From assembly GCF_008039615.1 (NCBI RefSeq), contig NZ_VDUZ01000077.1:1-34525 (forward strand): a stretch of DNA of 34,525 bases, given 5' to 3'. Of the stretch, positions 26,226-34,525 are shown one piece after another. The stretch comes from Vineibacter terrae (GTDB taxonomy: Bacteria; Pseudomonadota; Alphaproteobacteria; Reyranellales; Reyranellaceae). The notes beneath the pieces were generated by a model. It did not search any database, was not told where the DNA came from, and saw nothing but the letters and a program-made list of their open reading frames with translations. The position numbers and the translations under genes were made by a program. Numbering within the stretch: position 1 is the first letter of the stretch; every line of letters starts with the position of its first letter.

Positions 26226-29200
26226 CTCTCCGAGGCTGAAGAGCCTCGGCCTCATTGAAGATTCGTAGTTGGTACGAGTGTCATTCCACCGACCGATGCT
26301 CTCCGAGGCTGAAGAGCCTCGGCCTCATTGAAGACGGCGAGCAGATGCGCTCGATGACGGATGAGGTGGACCGCCTCTCCGAGGCTGAAGAGCCTCGGCC
26401 TCATTGAAGACGCGTTCGGCAGGGACGTTCCGTTGCCGGCTGGCGACTCTCCGAGGCTGAAGAGCCTCGGCCTCATTGAAGACGGTCCGGCCCTGGCCGA
26501 AGCGGCGGTGCGCCAGCATCCCTCTCCGAGGCTGAAGAGCCTCGGCCTCATTGAAGACCCGCGGGCACGGCTCAAGGCGTCGTCGATCTCACCTCTCCGA
26601 GGCTGAAGAGCCTCGGCCTCATTGAAGAGAGGGCGTCGGTGGCTGGACGTTTCTATACCGGGCGCCTCTCCGAGGCTGAAGAGCCTCGGCCTCATTGAAG
26701 AGGACGCGTCCTCGCCGCAGCAGATGCCATTCGTGCCCTCTCCGAGGCTGAAGAGCCTCGGCCTCATTGAAGAACGGGATCTTCTGGCGCTCGATATGGC
26801 GAAGAAAGAGCTCTCCGAGGCTGAAGAGCCTCGGCCTCATTGAAGAAAGTACCGCGATGCGCTCGACGGTCATGGAACTACGCTCTCCGAGGCTGAAGAG
26901 CCTCGGCCTCATTGAAGACCCGGCGATCGCGGTGGCGCATACGCTGCGCGCTTCCTCTCCGAGGCTGAAGAGCCTCGGCCTCATTGAAGAAACGCCGCGG
27001 CGGACAACTGGCGCGATGCCTACCGCGCTCTCCGAGGCTGAAGAGCCTCGGCCTCATTGAAGACGCAGCCAGCCGCGCAAGATCGGCGGCGTTCTCCGCC
27101 TCTCCGAGGCTGAAGAGCCTCGGCCTCATTGAAGAACCATTAGGTACTGACGCGGCACATCGGTTGGCGTCGTCTCTCCGAGGCTGAAGAGCCTCGGCCT
27201 CATTGAAGAATCAGCGCGACTATAAATGGCTGATGCGCGGTCAAGACTCTCCGAGGCTGAAGAGCCTCGGCCTCATTGAAGAGCGGTGGCGGCTCCGGTG
27301 GCGGCCTCGGTAGCCTGCTTCTCTCCGAGGCTGAAGAGCCTCGGCCTCATTGAAGAACGGATATGCCACTCGTGAACATGGCGTCATAGACGTTCTCTCC
27401 GAGGCTGAAGAGCCTCGGCCTCATTGAAGAGAGGCCCATATCAAGCCACACCTTGGCCATCGGCCGGTGGCTCTCCGAGGCTGAAGAGCCTCGGCCTCAT
27501 TGAAGACTGGTCGTGCCCTTGCCAGGCTTGCCGTCCTTGTCGCCGCTCTCCGAGGCTGAAGAGCCTCGGCCTCATTGAAGATGTGGGCAACAAGGAGTCT
27601 GGATGCCGAGGGCGGCGCGACTCTCCGAGGCTGAAGAGCCTCGGCCTCATTGAAGATTCGTCGTCGACAGGTTCGTTCTCGTCGACAACAGCTCTCCGAG
27701 GCTGAAGAGCCTCGGCCTCATTGAAGATTCTCCGCGTCGCGCTCTTCCCTGCCGTAGAAGAAGGCTCTCCGAGGCTGAAGAGCCTCGGCCTCATTGAAGA
27801 TCAAGCTGGTTGCTGACGAGCCCACACTACGCTGGGCTCTCCGAGGCTGAAGAGCCTCGGCCTCATTGAAGAGCCGCTGCGGCCGGCGAAGTGCCCTCGC
27901 CTGGGGAACGGCTCTCCGAGGCTGAAGAGCCTCGGCCTCATTGAAGATTGCCGATGGCGCGATAGTGGCGAGCGTAGTCCGCGTGCCTCTCCGAGGCTGA
28001 AGAGCCTCGGCCTCATTGAAGACCAGATCGCCAGCGAATTCGAGTATATCGAACGTGGACTCTCCGAGGCTGAAGAGCCTCGGCCTCATTGAAGAGCATC
28101 CTTGTTTCGGCTTCATTCCTTTCGGCAGCACGCTCTCCGAGGCTGAAGAGCCTCGGCCTCATTGAAGAGGCTATTGTCGCGCGGCCGTTCGACAAGCTTC
28201 TGGACTCTCCGAGGCTGAAGAGCCTCGGCCTCATTGAAGAGTTCGCGTGGCATCCGGTGAGAACAGGTAAGCGGGAGCTCTCCGAGGCTGAAGAGCCTCG
28301 GCCTCATTGAAGAGCGCGCCACGGCAGCCGCGAGGAGCTGATCAAACATGCTCTCCGAGGCTGAAGAGCCTCGGCCTCATTGAAGAGCGCCATCAGGGAG
28401 GACGACATGGCCAAGAAGAAGCTCTCCGAGGCTGAAGAGCCTCGGCCTCATTGAAGGCTTAAGGTCCTTGTCCCCGCTGACGATAACCATGTCCTCTCCG
28501 AGGCTGAAGAGCCTCGGCCTCATTGAAGGCAGGCTTGGCACGACGGACCGCGGCAGCCATGGCTTCTCTCCGAGGCTGAAGAGCCTCGGCCTCATTGAAG
28601 GACTCACTTCTTCGTGGAGCTTGTTGATGAGTGCGAGACTCTCCGAGGCTGAAGAGCCTCGGCCTCATTGAAGGTAGAGGAAGTCCTGAAGAGCTCCGGC
28701 CACGCGGTCAAGCTCTCCGAGGCTGAAGAGCCTCGGCCTCATTGAAGGCTGGCTGATATCGCGGAACTGCTGGCGCATGCCGACAAGCTCTCCGAGGCTG
28801 AAGAGCCTCGGCCTCATTGAAGGAAGCGAGCCGGCTTCGACGCGATCGACTCTGGCCGTCTCTCCGAGGCTGAAGAGCCTCGGCCTCATTGAAGGCGAGC
28901 GCAGCATCCATGTGACGGCGCCGCAATCGACACGCTCTCCGAGGCTGAAGAGCCTCGGCCTCATTGAAGGCTAAAGACCCCAATAGACTTCAACAAATCT
29001 TGCAAACTCTCCGAGGCTGAAGAGCCTCGGCCTCATTGAAGGGGTCGGTACTGACACTTCGGCTCCGGACACTCTTGGCTCTCCGAGGCTGAAGAGCCTC
29101 GGCCTCATTGAAGGTCAGCCAGCGTGGGGCGCTTTGCCTTTGCCATTTTGCTCTCCGAGGCTGAAGAGCCTCGGCCTCATTGAAGGGACCAAAGCGTGGG

Positions 29201-29585
29201 ATCGCCTGCTGGACTCTTTGGCGCTCTCCGAGGCTGAAGAGCCTCGGCCTCATTGAAGGAGGTCGATCGCCGTGATGTGGCCCCCGGCGCGTGCGCTCTC
29301 CGAGGCTGAAGAGCCTCGGCCTCATTGAAGGCACTTCTTGCCGTTGACACGGGACTGCAGCTGCTCGCTCTCCGAGGCTGAAGAGCCTCGGCCTCATTGA
29401 AGGAGGTAGTCGCCGCGCATCGTCGATGTCAGTTGCTGCTCTCCGAGGCTGAAGAGCCTCGGCCTCATTGAAGGATCGAAATGGCACGTGATCAAATCCG
29501 CCTCGGGCGCGCTCTCCGAGGCTGAAGAGCCTCGGCCTCATTGAAGGGCCGGCATCGCGGCGACCGGCTGCACGCCGACCGTGAT

Positions 29586-29621
29586 CTCTCCGAGCCTGAA
29601 GAGCCTCGGCCTCATTGAAGG
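29586..29621 (+). repeat. Variant CRISPR repeat 47
   Basis: Base 10 is C instead of G, giving CCGAGC in place of CCGAGG. This breaks one pair in the centre of the predicted 7-bp stem, since its partner C19 is unchanged. Confidence 0.9.
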
Positions 29622-31040
29622 AGACCCTTGGCGTCCTCGAGGTTGGCGCCCGCGAGGTTCTCTCCGAGGCTGAAGAGCCTCGGCCTCATTGAAGGGTCGG
29701 CGCTTCGATCTCGATCCCAACGAAATGGTCAAGCTCTCCGAGGCTGAAGAGCCTCGGCCTCATTGAAGGGCAGCGGGCACCTATAAGCCCGTGCCGTGGA
29801 CTAGCACTCTCCGAGGCTGAAGAGCCTCGGCCTCATTGAAGGTTTGCGACGTCCGACAACGGCCCCATGCCGGCCAAGTCTCTCCGAGGCTGAAGAGCCT
29901 CGGCCTCATTGAAGGCTGACCAAGCACGGAACCCGGGCTGTGACCCTGCCGCTCTCCGAGGCTGAAGAGCCTCGGCCTCATTGAAGGAAGGCTGGCGCGT
30001 ACCTGGGCGGCGCGGACCTGGGCGCTCTCCGAGGCTGAAGAGCCTCGGCCTCATTGAAGGGGGGTCGCGCCTCCGCTGTATGACGCCAGAAACAATCGCT
30101 CTCCGAGGCTGAAGAGCCTCGGCCTCATTGAAGGCCTCCAAGAAAGGCGCGGGTGACCATGGCGGGGCGGGCTCTCCGAGGCTGAAGAGCCTCGGCCTCA
30201 TTGAAGGCCACCGCCTCCCGGCTCTGGTCGAGGTTGGCGCGAGCTCTCCGAGGCTGAAGAGCCTCGGCCTCATTGAAGCATCGTTGATGGCGCGCTCAAC
30301 ATGGATGATGTCATCCTCTCCGAGGCTGAAGAGCCTCGGCCTCATTGAAGCATGTCGGCGACCGTACGGGTGCCGCTGCGGCCGGTTCCTCTCCGAGGCT
30401 GAAGAGCCTCGGCCTCATTGAAGCCTGGTCGACGTGCTGTTCTTTATCTGCCAGCCATCCGCTCTCCGAGGCTGAAGAGCCTCGGCCTCATTGAAGCAGG
30501 TCTTCCTGTCTTTTGCTAGGATGCCACCAACTACTCTCCGAGGCTGAAGAGCCTCGGCCTCATTGAAGCCGAACCGCTCCAAGTCATCCCACCATTGAGT
30601 CCGAGCTCTCCGAGGCTGAAGAGCCTCGGCCTCATTGAAGCGTCGACGACGTCGCCGTGCCCCTCGCCGGGACCGGGCTCTCCGAGGCTGAAGAGCCTCG
30701 GCCTCATTGAAGCTCGTGGCGTTCCGCTCGCCGGTGCACTCACTTTTCCGCTCTCCGAGGCTGAAGAGCCTCGGCCTCATTGAAGCATGATCGAGGCCAG
30801 ATCGGCGAGCACCTGCTGGCGGCTCTCCGAGGCTGAAGAGCCTCGGCCTCATTGAAGCACCCGCGATGAGATCGCCACCCACTTGCCGCGCGCCCTCTCC
30901 GAGGCTGAAGAGCCTCGGCCTCATTGAAGCGCAGGAGATTCCGGGTTGCCACTTTGAGTTTAACGGCGACTCTCCGAGGCTGAAGAGCCTCGGCCTCATT
31001 GAAGCCAATTCTACTCCAACAACAATCTGTCTCCAGTCTC

Positions 31041-31076
31041 CTCTCCAAGGCTGAAGAGCCTTGGCCTCATTGAAGC
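31041..31076 (+). repeat. Terminal CRISPR repeat with paired substitutions
   Basis: The last, oldest repeat reads CTCTCCAAGG at its start and CCTTGG in its right arm. Base 7 is A rather than G and base 22 is T rather than C. These two bases pair with each other in the stem, so a G-C pair has become A-U. The 36th base is C. Confidence 0.9.
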
Positions 31077-31206
31077 GGAGTCCCGAAGCTGGCCGAACTC
31101 TACACGCGCGCTTCGAGGTAGAACGCCTCAGGCGCCGCACGCAAACGTCGCCGCCGGCAAGGGCGGCGGCGCGCGCACGCCGCGGCGCGGGCCGTCGTGC
31201 CATGCG
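31077..31206. terminator. Array trailer with possible bidirectional hairpin
   Basis: The 130 bases between the last repeat and the convergent lipoprotein gene contain a GC hairpin, CGCCGCC (31149-31155) with GGCGGCG (31162-31168). It could end transcription of either the array or the lipoprotein gene, but there is no T-run. No gene is seen. Confidence 0.3.
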
Positions 31207-31419
31207 CTAAGGCCGCGACATCCGCGCGACGCAGGCGTCGTAGGCGGGCGTGCCGGACGGATAGCCCTGCCGCACGCAGGTGTCGCTGGCGCTCGGGGCC
31301 GGCGTCACGACGGCGGGGGCGGGGGCCGGCCGCGGTTGCACGACCTTCTCCTCCTTGTAGGAGCACGCGCCGAGCACCGCGAGAATGGCAACAGCTGTCA
31401 GAAGACCTTTGGCTGGCAT
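31207..31419 (-). CDS. Small lipoprotein of unknown function
   Basis: This 70-residue protein starts MPAKGLLTAVAILAVLGACS, a signal peptide ending in a lipobox LGAC, so the mature protein should begin at the lipid-modified C18. It continues with a Pro/Ala-rich linker and a short region with two cysteines (DTCVRQGYPSGTPAYDACVARM) that could form a disulfide. The function is unknown. ATG 31419 is chosen for its strong AGGAGG site six bases upstream; the open frame extends to 31518 without support. It converges with the CRISPR array. Confidence 0.78.
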   Translation of the reverse strand: MPAKGLLTAVAILAVLGACSYKEEKVVQPRPAPAPAVVTPAPSASDTCVRQGYPSGTPAYDACVARMSRP

Positions 31420-31586
31420 GGAATACCTCCTGCTGGGCCGGTCACGGGCGGTGCGTGCGCGAACCTTCCAGGCAGTCCCGGAGAGGCGCCGCCCGCGCCC
31501 GTCGTTGATGACGATCACCTGACGAGAACGAGCCTGGTGCGGGCATGTTCCCGGCGCTGCGCGCCGTCACACCGATGCCCCACAGG

Positions 31587-31608
31587 GCCGCGCCCGAAAG
31601 GGCGCGGC
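31587..31608. other. GNRA-capped hairpin upstream of an SDR gene
   Basis: GCCGCGCCC (31587-31595), GAAA and GGGCGCGGC (31600-31608) form a perfect 9-bp stem with a tetraloop. It lies in the 253-base divergent gap between the lipoprotein and the FabG-like gene. It may be a transcript-end or leader structure; no T-run follows. Confidence 0.4.
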
Positions 31609-31672
31609 TGTCGGCAGCCTCGCGCCTCGGCTATAGACCCACTCGTGTCGACAGGATGCGAGGGAGATGGCG

Positions 31673-32437
31673 ATGAGCCTGCAGGGCAAGACGGCCTATG
31701 TCACCGGCGGCAGCCGCGGCATCGGCCGCGGCATCGCGCTGGCGCTGGCGCAGGCGGGCGCCGACGTGGCCGTGGCCGATCTCGACGGGGACGGCGCCGA
31801 GGCGGTCGCGGCGGAAGCGCGCACGCTGGGCCGGCGCGCCGTGGCGCTGCGCGTGGACGTGACCCGCAGCGCCGAGGTCGAGGCCATGGTGCGGGCCACG
31901 GTCGAGGCCTTCGGCCGGCTCGACATCACCGTCAACAGCGCCGGGGTGATCGGCATCAGCCCGCTGGAGACGATGGCGGAGGCGGAGTGGGACCGCGTCC
32001 TGGGCGTCAACGCCAAGGGCGTGTTCCTGTGCTGCAAGGCGGCGCTGCCCGAGCTGCGCCGCGCCGGCGGCGGCCGGATCATCAACGTGGCCTCGATCGC
32101 CGGCAAGCGCGGCTCGCCCAACCTGGCGCACTACTGCGCCTCGAAGTTCGCCGTCGTCGGCCTCACCAGCGCGCTCGCCAAGGAGGTGGCGCGCGACGGC
32201 ATCACCGTGAACGCGATCTGCCCCGGCATCGTGCGCACCCATATGTGGGACCTGCTGTCGCAGGCGCGCCGCCGCGGCGAGGAGACGGCGGAGGCCGCCT
32301 GGCAGCGCAGCGTGCAGGACCTGATCCCGCAAGGCCGGCCGCAGACGGCCGAGGACATGGGGGCGCTGGCGGTCTACCTCGCGACCGCCGGGAACCTCAC
32401 CGGCCAGGCCATCAGCCTCGACGGCGGCATCACCTGA
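31673..32437 (+). CDS. SDR family oxidoreductase, FabG-like
   Basis: This 254-residue short-chain dehydrogenase has the cofactor motif TGGSRGIG (residues 11-18), the catalytic S141 (NVASIAGKRGS), Y154 and K158 (HYCASK), and the C-terminal GQAISLDGG typical of classical SDRs. D36 after the second strand (VADLDG) favours NAD(H). The NNAG motif reads NSAG here, a modest deviation. The substrate is unknown; sugar-alcohol and 3-oxoacyl substrates are both common in such proteins. ATG 31673 is preferred over 31667 because AGGGAG lies six bases before it. Confidence 0.9.
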   Translation: MSLQGKTAYVTGGSRGIGRGIALALAQAGADVAVADLDGDGAEAVAAEARTLGRRAVALRVDVTRSAEVEAMVRATVEAFGRLDITVNSAGVIGISPLETMAEAEWDRVLGVNAKGVFLCCKAALPELRRAGGGRIINVASIAGKRGSPNLAHYCASKFAVVGLTSALAKEVARDGITVNAICPGIVRTHMWDLLSQARRRGEETAEAAWQRSVQDLIPQGRPQTAEDMGALAVYLATAGNLTGQAISLDGGIT

Positions 32438-32454
32438 CGCGCCCGGGTCGTGGG

Positions 32455-32697
32455 TCAGCTTGAATTCCTGGCGCCGCCTGGCCGGTCCAGCGTCGGGCCA
32501 TCGTAGTACAGCGACCACAGATCCGGACATCTGCGGCTGCGCTGCTCCCGGCGTGCCGTGTCCATGAGGAACCGCGTTTGGCGACACAGCGCGGCGCTTT
32601 GCCGACACAGCCGGTTGCTGCGCTCGCAAATCTCCCGGCTGCGGGATATCACGTCCAGATGCCGCCCGCGATCGCGGGACCAATCATCGAAGGGCAT
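32455..32697 (-). CDS. Small hypothetical protein
   Basis: This possible 80-residue protein starts MPFDDWSRDRGRHLDVISRS and continues with a helical stretch containing regularly spaced Cys, Arg and Gln (ICERSNRLCRQSAALCRQTR). I do not recognise it. ATG 32697 has GGAG about ten bases upstream, and the stop lies 17 bases from the convergent SDR stop, a natural arrangement. The spacing of the repeated motif suggests an amphipathic helix or coiled coil. It could be a chance frame. Confidence 0.42.
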   Translation of the reverse strand: MPFDDWSRDRGRHLDVISRSREICERSNRLCRQSAALCRQTRFLMDTARREQRSRRCPDLWSLYYDGPTLDRPGGARNSS

Positions 32698-33190
32698 ATG
32701 CGCTCTCCGCTGGAATGCAGGCGGGAGCGCAGAGCCGTCTCTCAGCCACCGGCGCCCGGGACGTGCCACTTGCCGGTGATGATCGCATTACGCGCGCCGA
32801 TGGGCGCGGGTTGCAAGCCGTCATCCATGGAACCGACCCGCCACCCGCGCCCGGCAGCATTGACGGGGTGTCGCCGATCCGGTATCGTGATAAAACGCTC
32901 ACTTAGTTTCGGGGTAGTCCATTACGCGCGTGCGTAGCGCGTCCGCCGGGCGTCAGCCGGTGCCGTAACGATCGCGTCAGCAGACATATCCCCGCCGGCA
33001 TGCCGGCGGGGCCGGGCAAGCGTCGCGTAGGGCATTGTCGCTCGATCGACGAGACCAACCACAGAGGCACAGCGACACAGCGATCACGCGAGAGGAGCTG
33101 CATGCGCGCCGGAGGCACGCAGCTCATGTCTTCCCGTGCGCTGTGTCTCTGCGGTTCGTCTTCAAAGCGACCACGGGGAAAGGTGCGGCC
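32698..33190. other. Palindrome-rich leader region, no gene seen
   Basis: These 493 bases precede the 299-residue protein and hold three structures. One is a promoter at 32860-32888 (listed separately). Another is a perfect 22-base palindrome at 32990-33011 (half site CCCCGCCGGCA). The third is an imperfect 18-bp inverted repeat, AACCACAGAGGCACAGCG (33057-33074) against 33139-33156. Within the last is a smaller GAGCTGC/GCAGCTC pair. No convincing open frame was found. Confidence 0.5.
32860..32888 (+). promoter_or_regulatory. Putative sigma-70 promoter
   Basis: TTGACG (32860-32865) and TATCGT (32883-32888) are 17 bases apart. It points toward the gene at 33191 and would give a leader of about 300 bases containing two strong palindromes. 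Based on consensus match only. Confidence 0.45.
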
Positions 33191-34090
33191 ATGTCGAGCG
33201 ATAGCGAATTCCTGTATCCCGGCGAGTCGCCGGGTTCCGAGAGCCTGAAGGTGGTGCGCCTGGCGCGGCGCGTGCGCGAGATGCGCATCAAGACGCCGCA
33301 GGCGCATGCGGCGGTGGTCGGGCTGCTGAGCACCCGCATCCTGATGTTCACGACGGAGGAGATGGAGAAAGAGCGCGGCCGGATGAAGGACATCCTGTGG
33401 AGCGCGCGCATGAAGCTCATGCAATGCGGCCTGGGCGAGGACGGGGTGCGGGTCTACGTGCCCTACAAATGCGCGCCGATCGAGCAGCCCGGGATCGTCG
33501 TGCTCTATGCGCTGGACATGGCGCCGCCGCGCACGGGGCCGTACATGTGGGACCGCCAGCCGCGCATCCAGGCCGCGGTCGGGCCGGAGCTCGAGGCGTC
33601 GCTGAACATGGAATACGACGCCAAGGCGCGCGACGCCGACGAAAAGCGGGAGGAGGTGAAGAGCTACCTCACCTGCCAGATCGAGGTGGCGATCTGGGAC
33701 GCCAAGACCAACACGCGGCAGGTGCAGCTGATGCCCGGCGCCAAGCTGACGCTCAAGGTCGGCGCCAACAGCATCGAGGAGGTGACGGCCGAGATCGAGG
33801 CGCTGAAGCTGAAGCTGCGCGCGCTCAAGATCGTCGACAAGATCACCTGGGGCACGATCAGCAAGGTCGAGATCTCGCTCAAGGGCGAGGCCGGGCTGGA
33901 GTTCAAGCGCCAGGTCGACGGCACCGCGGAACGCCTGCTGAAGGAATGGCAGGCCAAGATGAAGCTCAGCCTCGCCGCCGACCTGAAGATCCCGGGCACG
34001 TCGATCAGGCTGCCGATCGAGATCACGCCCTATGTCGACGCGGCGGGCAAGACGGGCGTGGAGTTCCAGATCAAGGTCCTCGACTGGTGA
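33191..34090 (+). CDS. Protein of unknown function, 299 residues
   Basis: I do not recognise this protein. It has no signal peptide or membrane segment. The first third is basic and helical (LARRVREMRIKT, then EEMEKERGRMKDILWSARMK). The middle contains YVPYKCAPIEQPGIVVLYAL and GPYMWDRQPRIQAAVGPELE. Residues about 195-220 form a probable short coiled coil (SIEEVTAEIEALKLKLRALK). The C-terminal part alternates hydrophobic and polar residues (EISLKGEAGLEF, TSIRLPIEITPYVD, GVEFQIKVLDW), as in beta sheet. ATG 33191 follows AAAGGTG; the frame extends up to 33035, but that part is the inverted repeat. Codon use matches the chromosome. Confidence 0.75.
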   Translation: MSSDSEFLYPGESPGSESLKVVRLARRVREMRIKTPQAHAAVVGLLSTRILMFTTEEMEKERGRMKDILWSARMKLMQCGLGEDGVRVYVPYKCAPIEQPGIVVLYALDMAPPRTGPYMWDRQPRIQAAVGPELEASLNMEYDAKARDADEKREEVKSYLTCQIEVAIWDAKTNTRQVQLMPGAKLTLKVGANSIEEVTAEIEALKLKLRALKIVDKITWGTISKVEISLKGEAGLEFKRQVDGTAERLLKEWQAKMKLSLAADLKIPGTSIRLPIEITPYVDAAGKTGVEFQIKVLDW

Positions 34091-34091
34091 G

Positions 34092-34382
34092 TCACCGTCC
34101 GTCGGGCAGGGCCATGACCTTGCCGGTGAAATCGACGAGCAGCGACAGCTCGCGCCCGTCCTTGGCGGCCCTGGCGATCACGCCTGCCTTGGTCGTGCGC
34201 AGCTCGCTCACCTGGTAGCCGGCCCGCTTCAGGGCGGCGAGCGCATCGCGCTCGGCCTGGGTCCTTCCCTGGGGCGTGCCGGCGGCCGGCTGCGCCTGCG
34301 CCAGGGCCGGCCACGCACCCCCCGATGCGACGAGGCCCGCGCCCAGGATCAGCGCCAACGCCGCCTTGGTCGTCAGCTTCAT
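34092..34382 (-). CDS. Small secreted PepSY-like protein
   Basis: This 96-residue protein has an N-terminal signal peptide (MKLTTKAALALILGAGLVAS, with a likely cleavage after ALA or AQA near residue 30). The mature domain (AALKRAGYQVSELRTTKAGVIARAA, then GRELSLLVDFTGKVMAL) fits the PepSY pattern of helix plus a strand ending in a VDxxTG turn. PepSY-type domains are linked to inhibition of proteases or to envelope sensing. The start ATG at 34382 has GGAG four to seven bases upstream. It converges with the 299-residue protein, whose stop is two bases away. Confidence 0.75.
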   Translation of the reverse strand: MKLTTKAALALILGAGLVASGGAWPALAQAQPAAGTPQGRTQAERDALAALKRAGYQVSELRTTKAGVIARAAKDGRELSLLVDFTGKVMALPDGR

Positions 34383-34417
34383 GACTCCGTGCCTCTGCGC
34401 CTGAAAGGAAACAGAAC

Positions 34418-34525
34418 TCACGCGGTCGTAGCCATGGGTGTGATTTCGACATGATATCCGAGGCTTGCGAGCTGTTTGACGAGGCGGTTGGTGCGACTCT
34501 GCTTGGAGCGGCGAGTGAAGTGGTC
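34418..34525 (-). CDS. C-terminal end of an unidentified protein, running off the window
   Basis: The minus strand is open from the window edge to TGA at 34418-34420, giving 35 residues (DHFTRRSKQSRTNRLVKQLA, then SLGYHVEITPMATTA). The basic NRLVKQLASLGYHVEI tail resembles the ends of some insertion-sequence transposases, but I cannot confirm this from so short a piece. The less GC-biased codons fit a mobile element. Confidence 0.45.
   Translation of the reverse strand, partial: DHFTRRSKQSRTNRLVKQLASLGYHVEITPMATTA

Larger units (their letters stand above)
26226..31076 (+). CRISPR. CRISPR array, 67 repeats and 66 spacers
   Basis: I count 67 repeats of 36 bases at a period of 71-76 bases, so spacers are 35-40 bases long. 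The repeat begins CTCTCCGAGGCTGAAGAG, continues CCTCGGCCTCATTGAAG, and ends in a variable 36th base. It folds into a 7-bp stem (repeat bases 5-11 with 18-24) with a TGAAGA loop, leaving an ATTGAAG-N handle typical of type I. The 36th base is A in repeats 1-30 (26226-28386), G in repeats 31-55 (28422-30207) and C in repeats 56-67 (30244-31076). Only two repeats deviate elsewhere: number 47 at 29586 (base 10 G to C) and the terminal one at 31041 (bases 7 and 22). I saw no obvious duplicate spacers, but spacer targets could not be searched. Confidence 0.98.

Noticed and set aside
26252-31203. Many open frames through the array with repeated peptides such as SPRLKSLGLIE and SMRPRLFSLGE
   Set aside because: They are translations of the CRISPR repeats and spacers on both strands, not repeat proteins.

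Overview
The window is from a very GC-rich bacterial chromosome, most likely an alphaproteobacterium. The clues are a class II fumarase followed by a small ribbon-helix-helix protein, a DUF4169 protein, an AsmA-like giant, and the style of the palindromic intergenic repeats. I cannot name the genus from sequence alone; a Reyranella- or Rhodospirillales-like organism is a guess.

Positions 1-18400 are ordinary chromosome: an enolase-superfamily enzyme divergent from a short-chain dehydrogenase, a class III adenylate cyclase, an HxlR regulator, DUF4169, an AsmA-family protein, then on the minus strand gltB, gltD, fumC and an RHH gene, and finally typA on the plus strand. Several gaps here hold palindromic repeat elements.

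Positions 18400-23800 are an accessory zone in visible decay. It holds a vapBC toxin-antitoxin pair that looks intact, a DUF4143 ATPase-family pseudogene (5' truncated, one frameshift, one internal stop), about 720 bases with nothing recognisable, a Cas3 helicase cut off at 540 residues, and a higBA pair in which higB is frameshifted and higA is cut short. The truncated cas3 and truncated higA converge with overlapping stop codons, as expected at a rearrangement breakpoint. Base composition from about 20550 to 23745 is clearly lower in GC than the flanks.

Positions 23808-31076 hold a CRISPR adaptation module of type I-G (formerly I-U) character: a cas4-cas1 fusion, cas2, a leader of about 310 bases, and an array of 67 repeats and 66 spacers. 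No effector genes (csb1, csb2 or csx17) are present, and the only cas3 is truncated. So the window holds what looks like a working spacer-acquisition unit and a large array, without interference machinery beside it. The last base of the repeat changes in three clean blocks along the array: A in the 30 leader-proximal repeats, G in the next 25, C in the 12 oldest. The oldest repeat also carries a compensatory base-pair change in its stem. A perfect 42-bp inverted copy of cas4 codons 24-37 lies upstream of the cas4-cas1 start codon.

Positions 31077-34525 return to ordinary sequence: a small lipoprotein, a FabG-like dehydrogenase, a small hypothetical protein, a 299-residue protein of unknown function behind a palindrome-rich leader, a small secreted PepSY-like protein, and the end of a gene that runs off the window.
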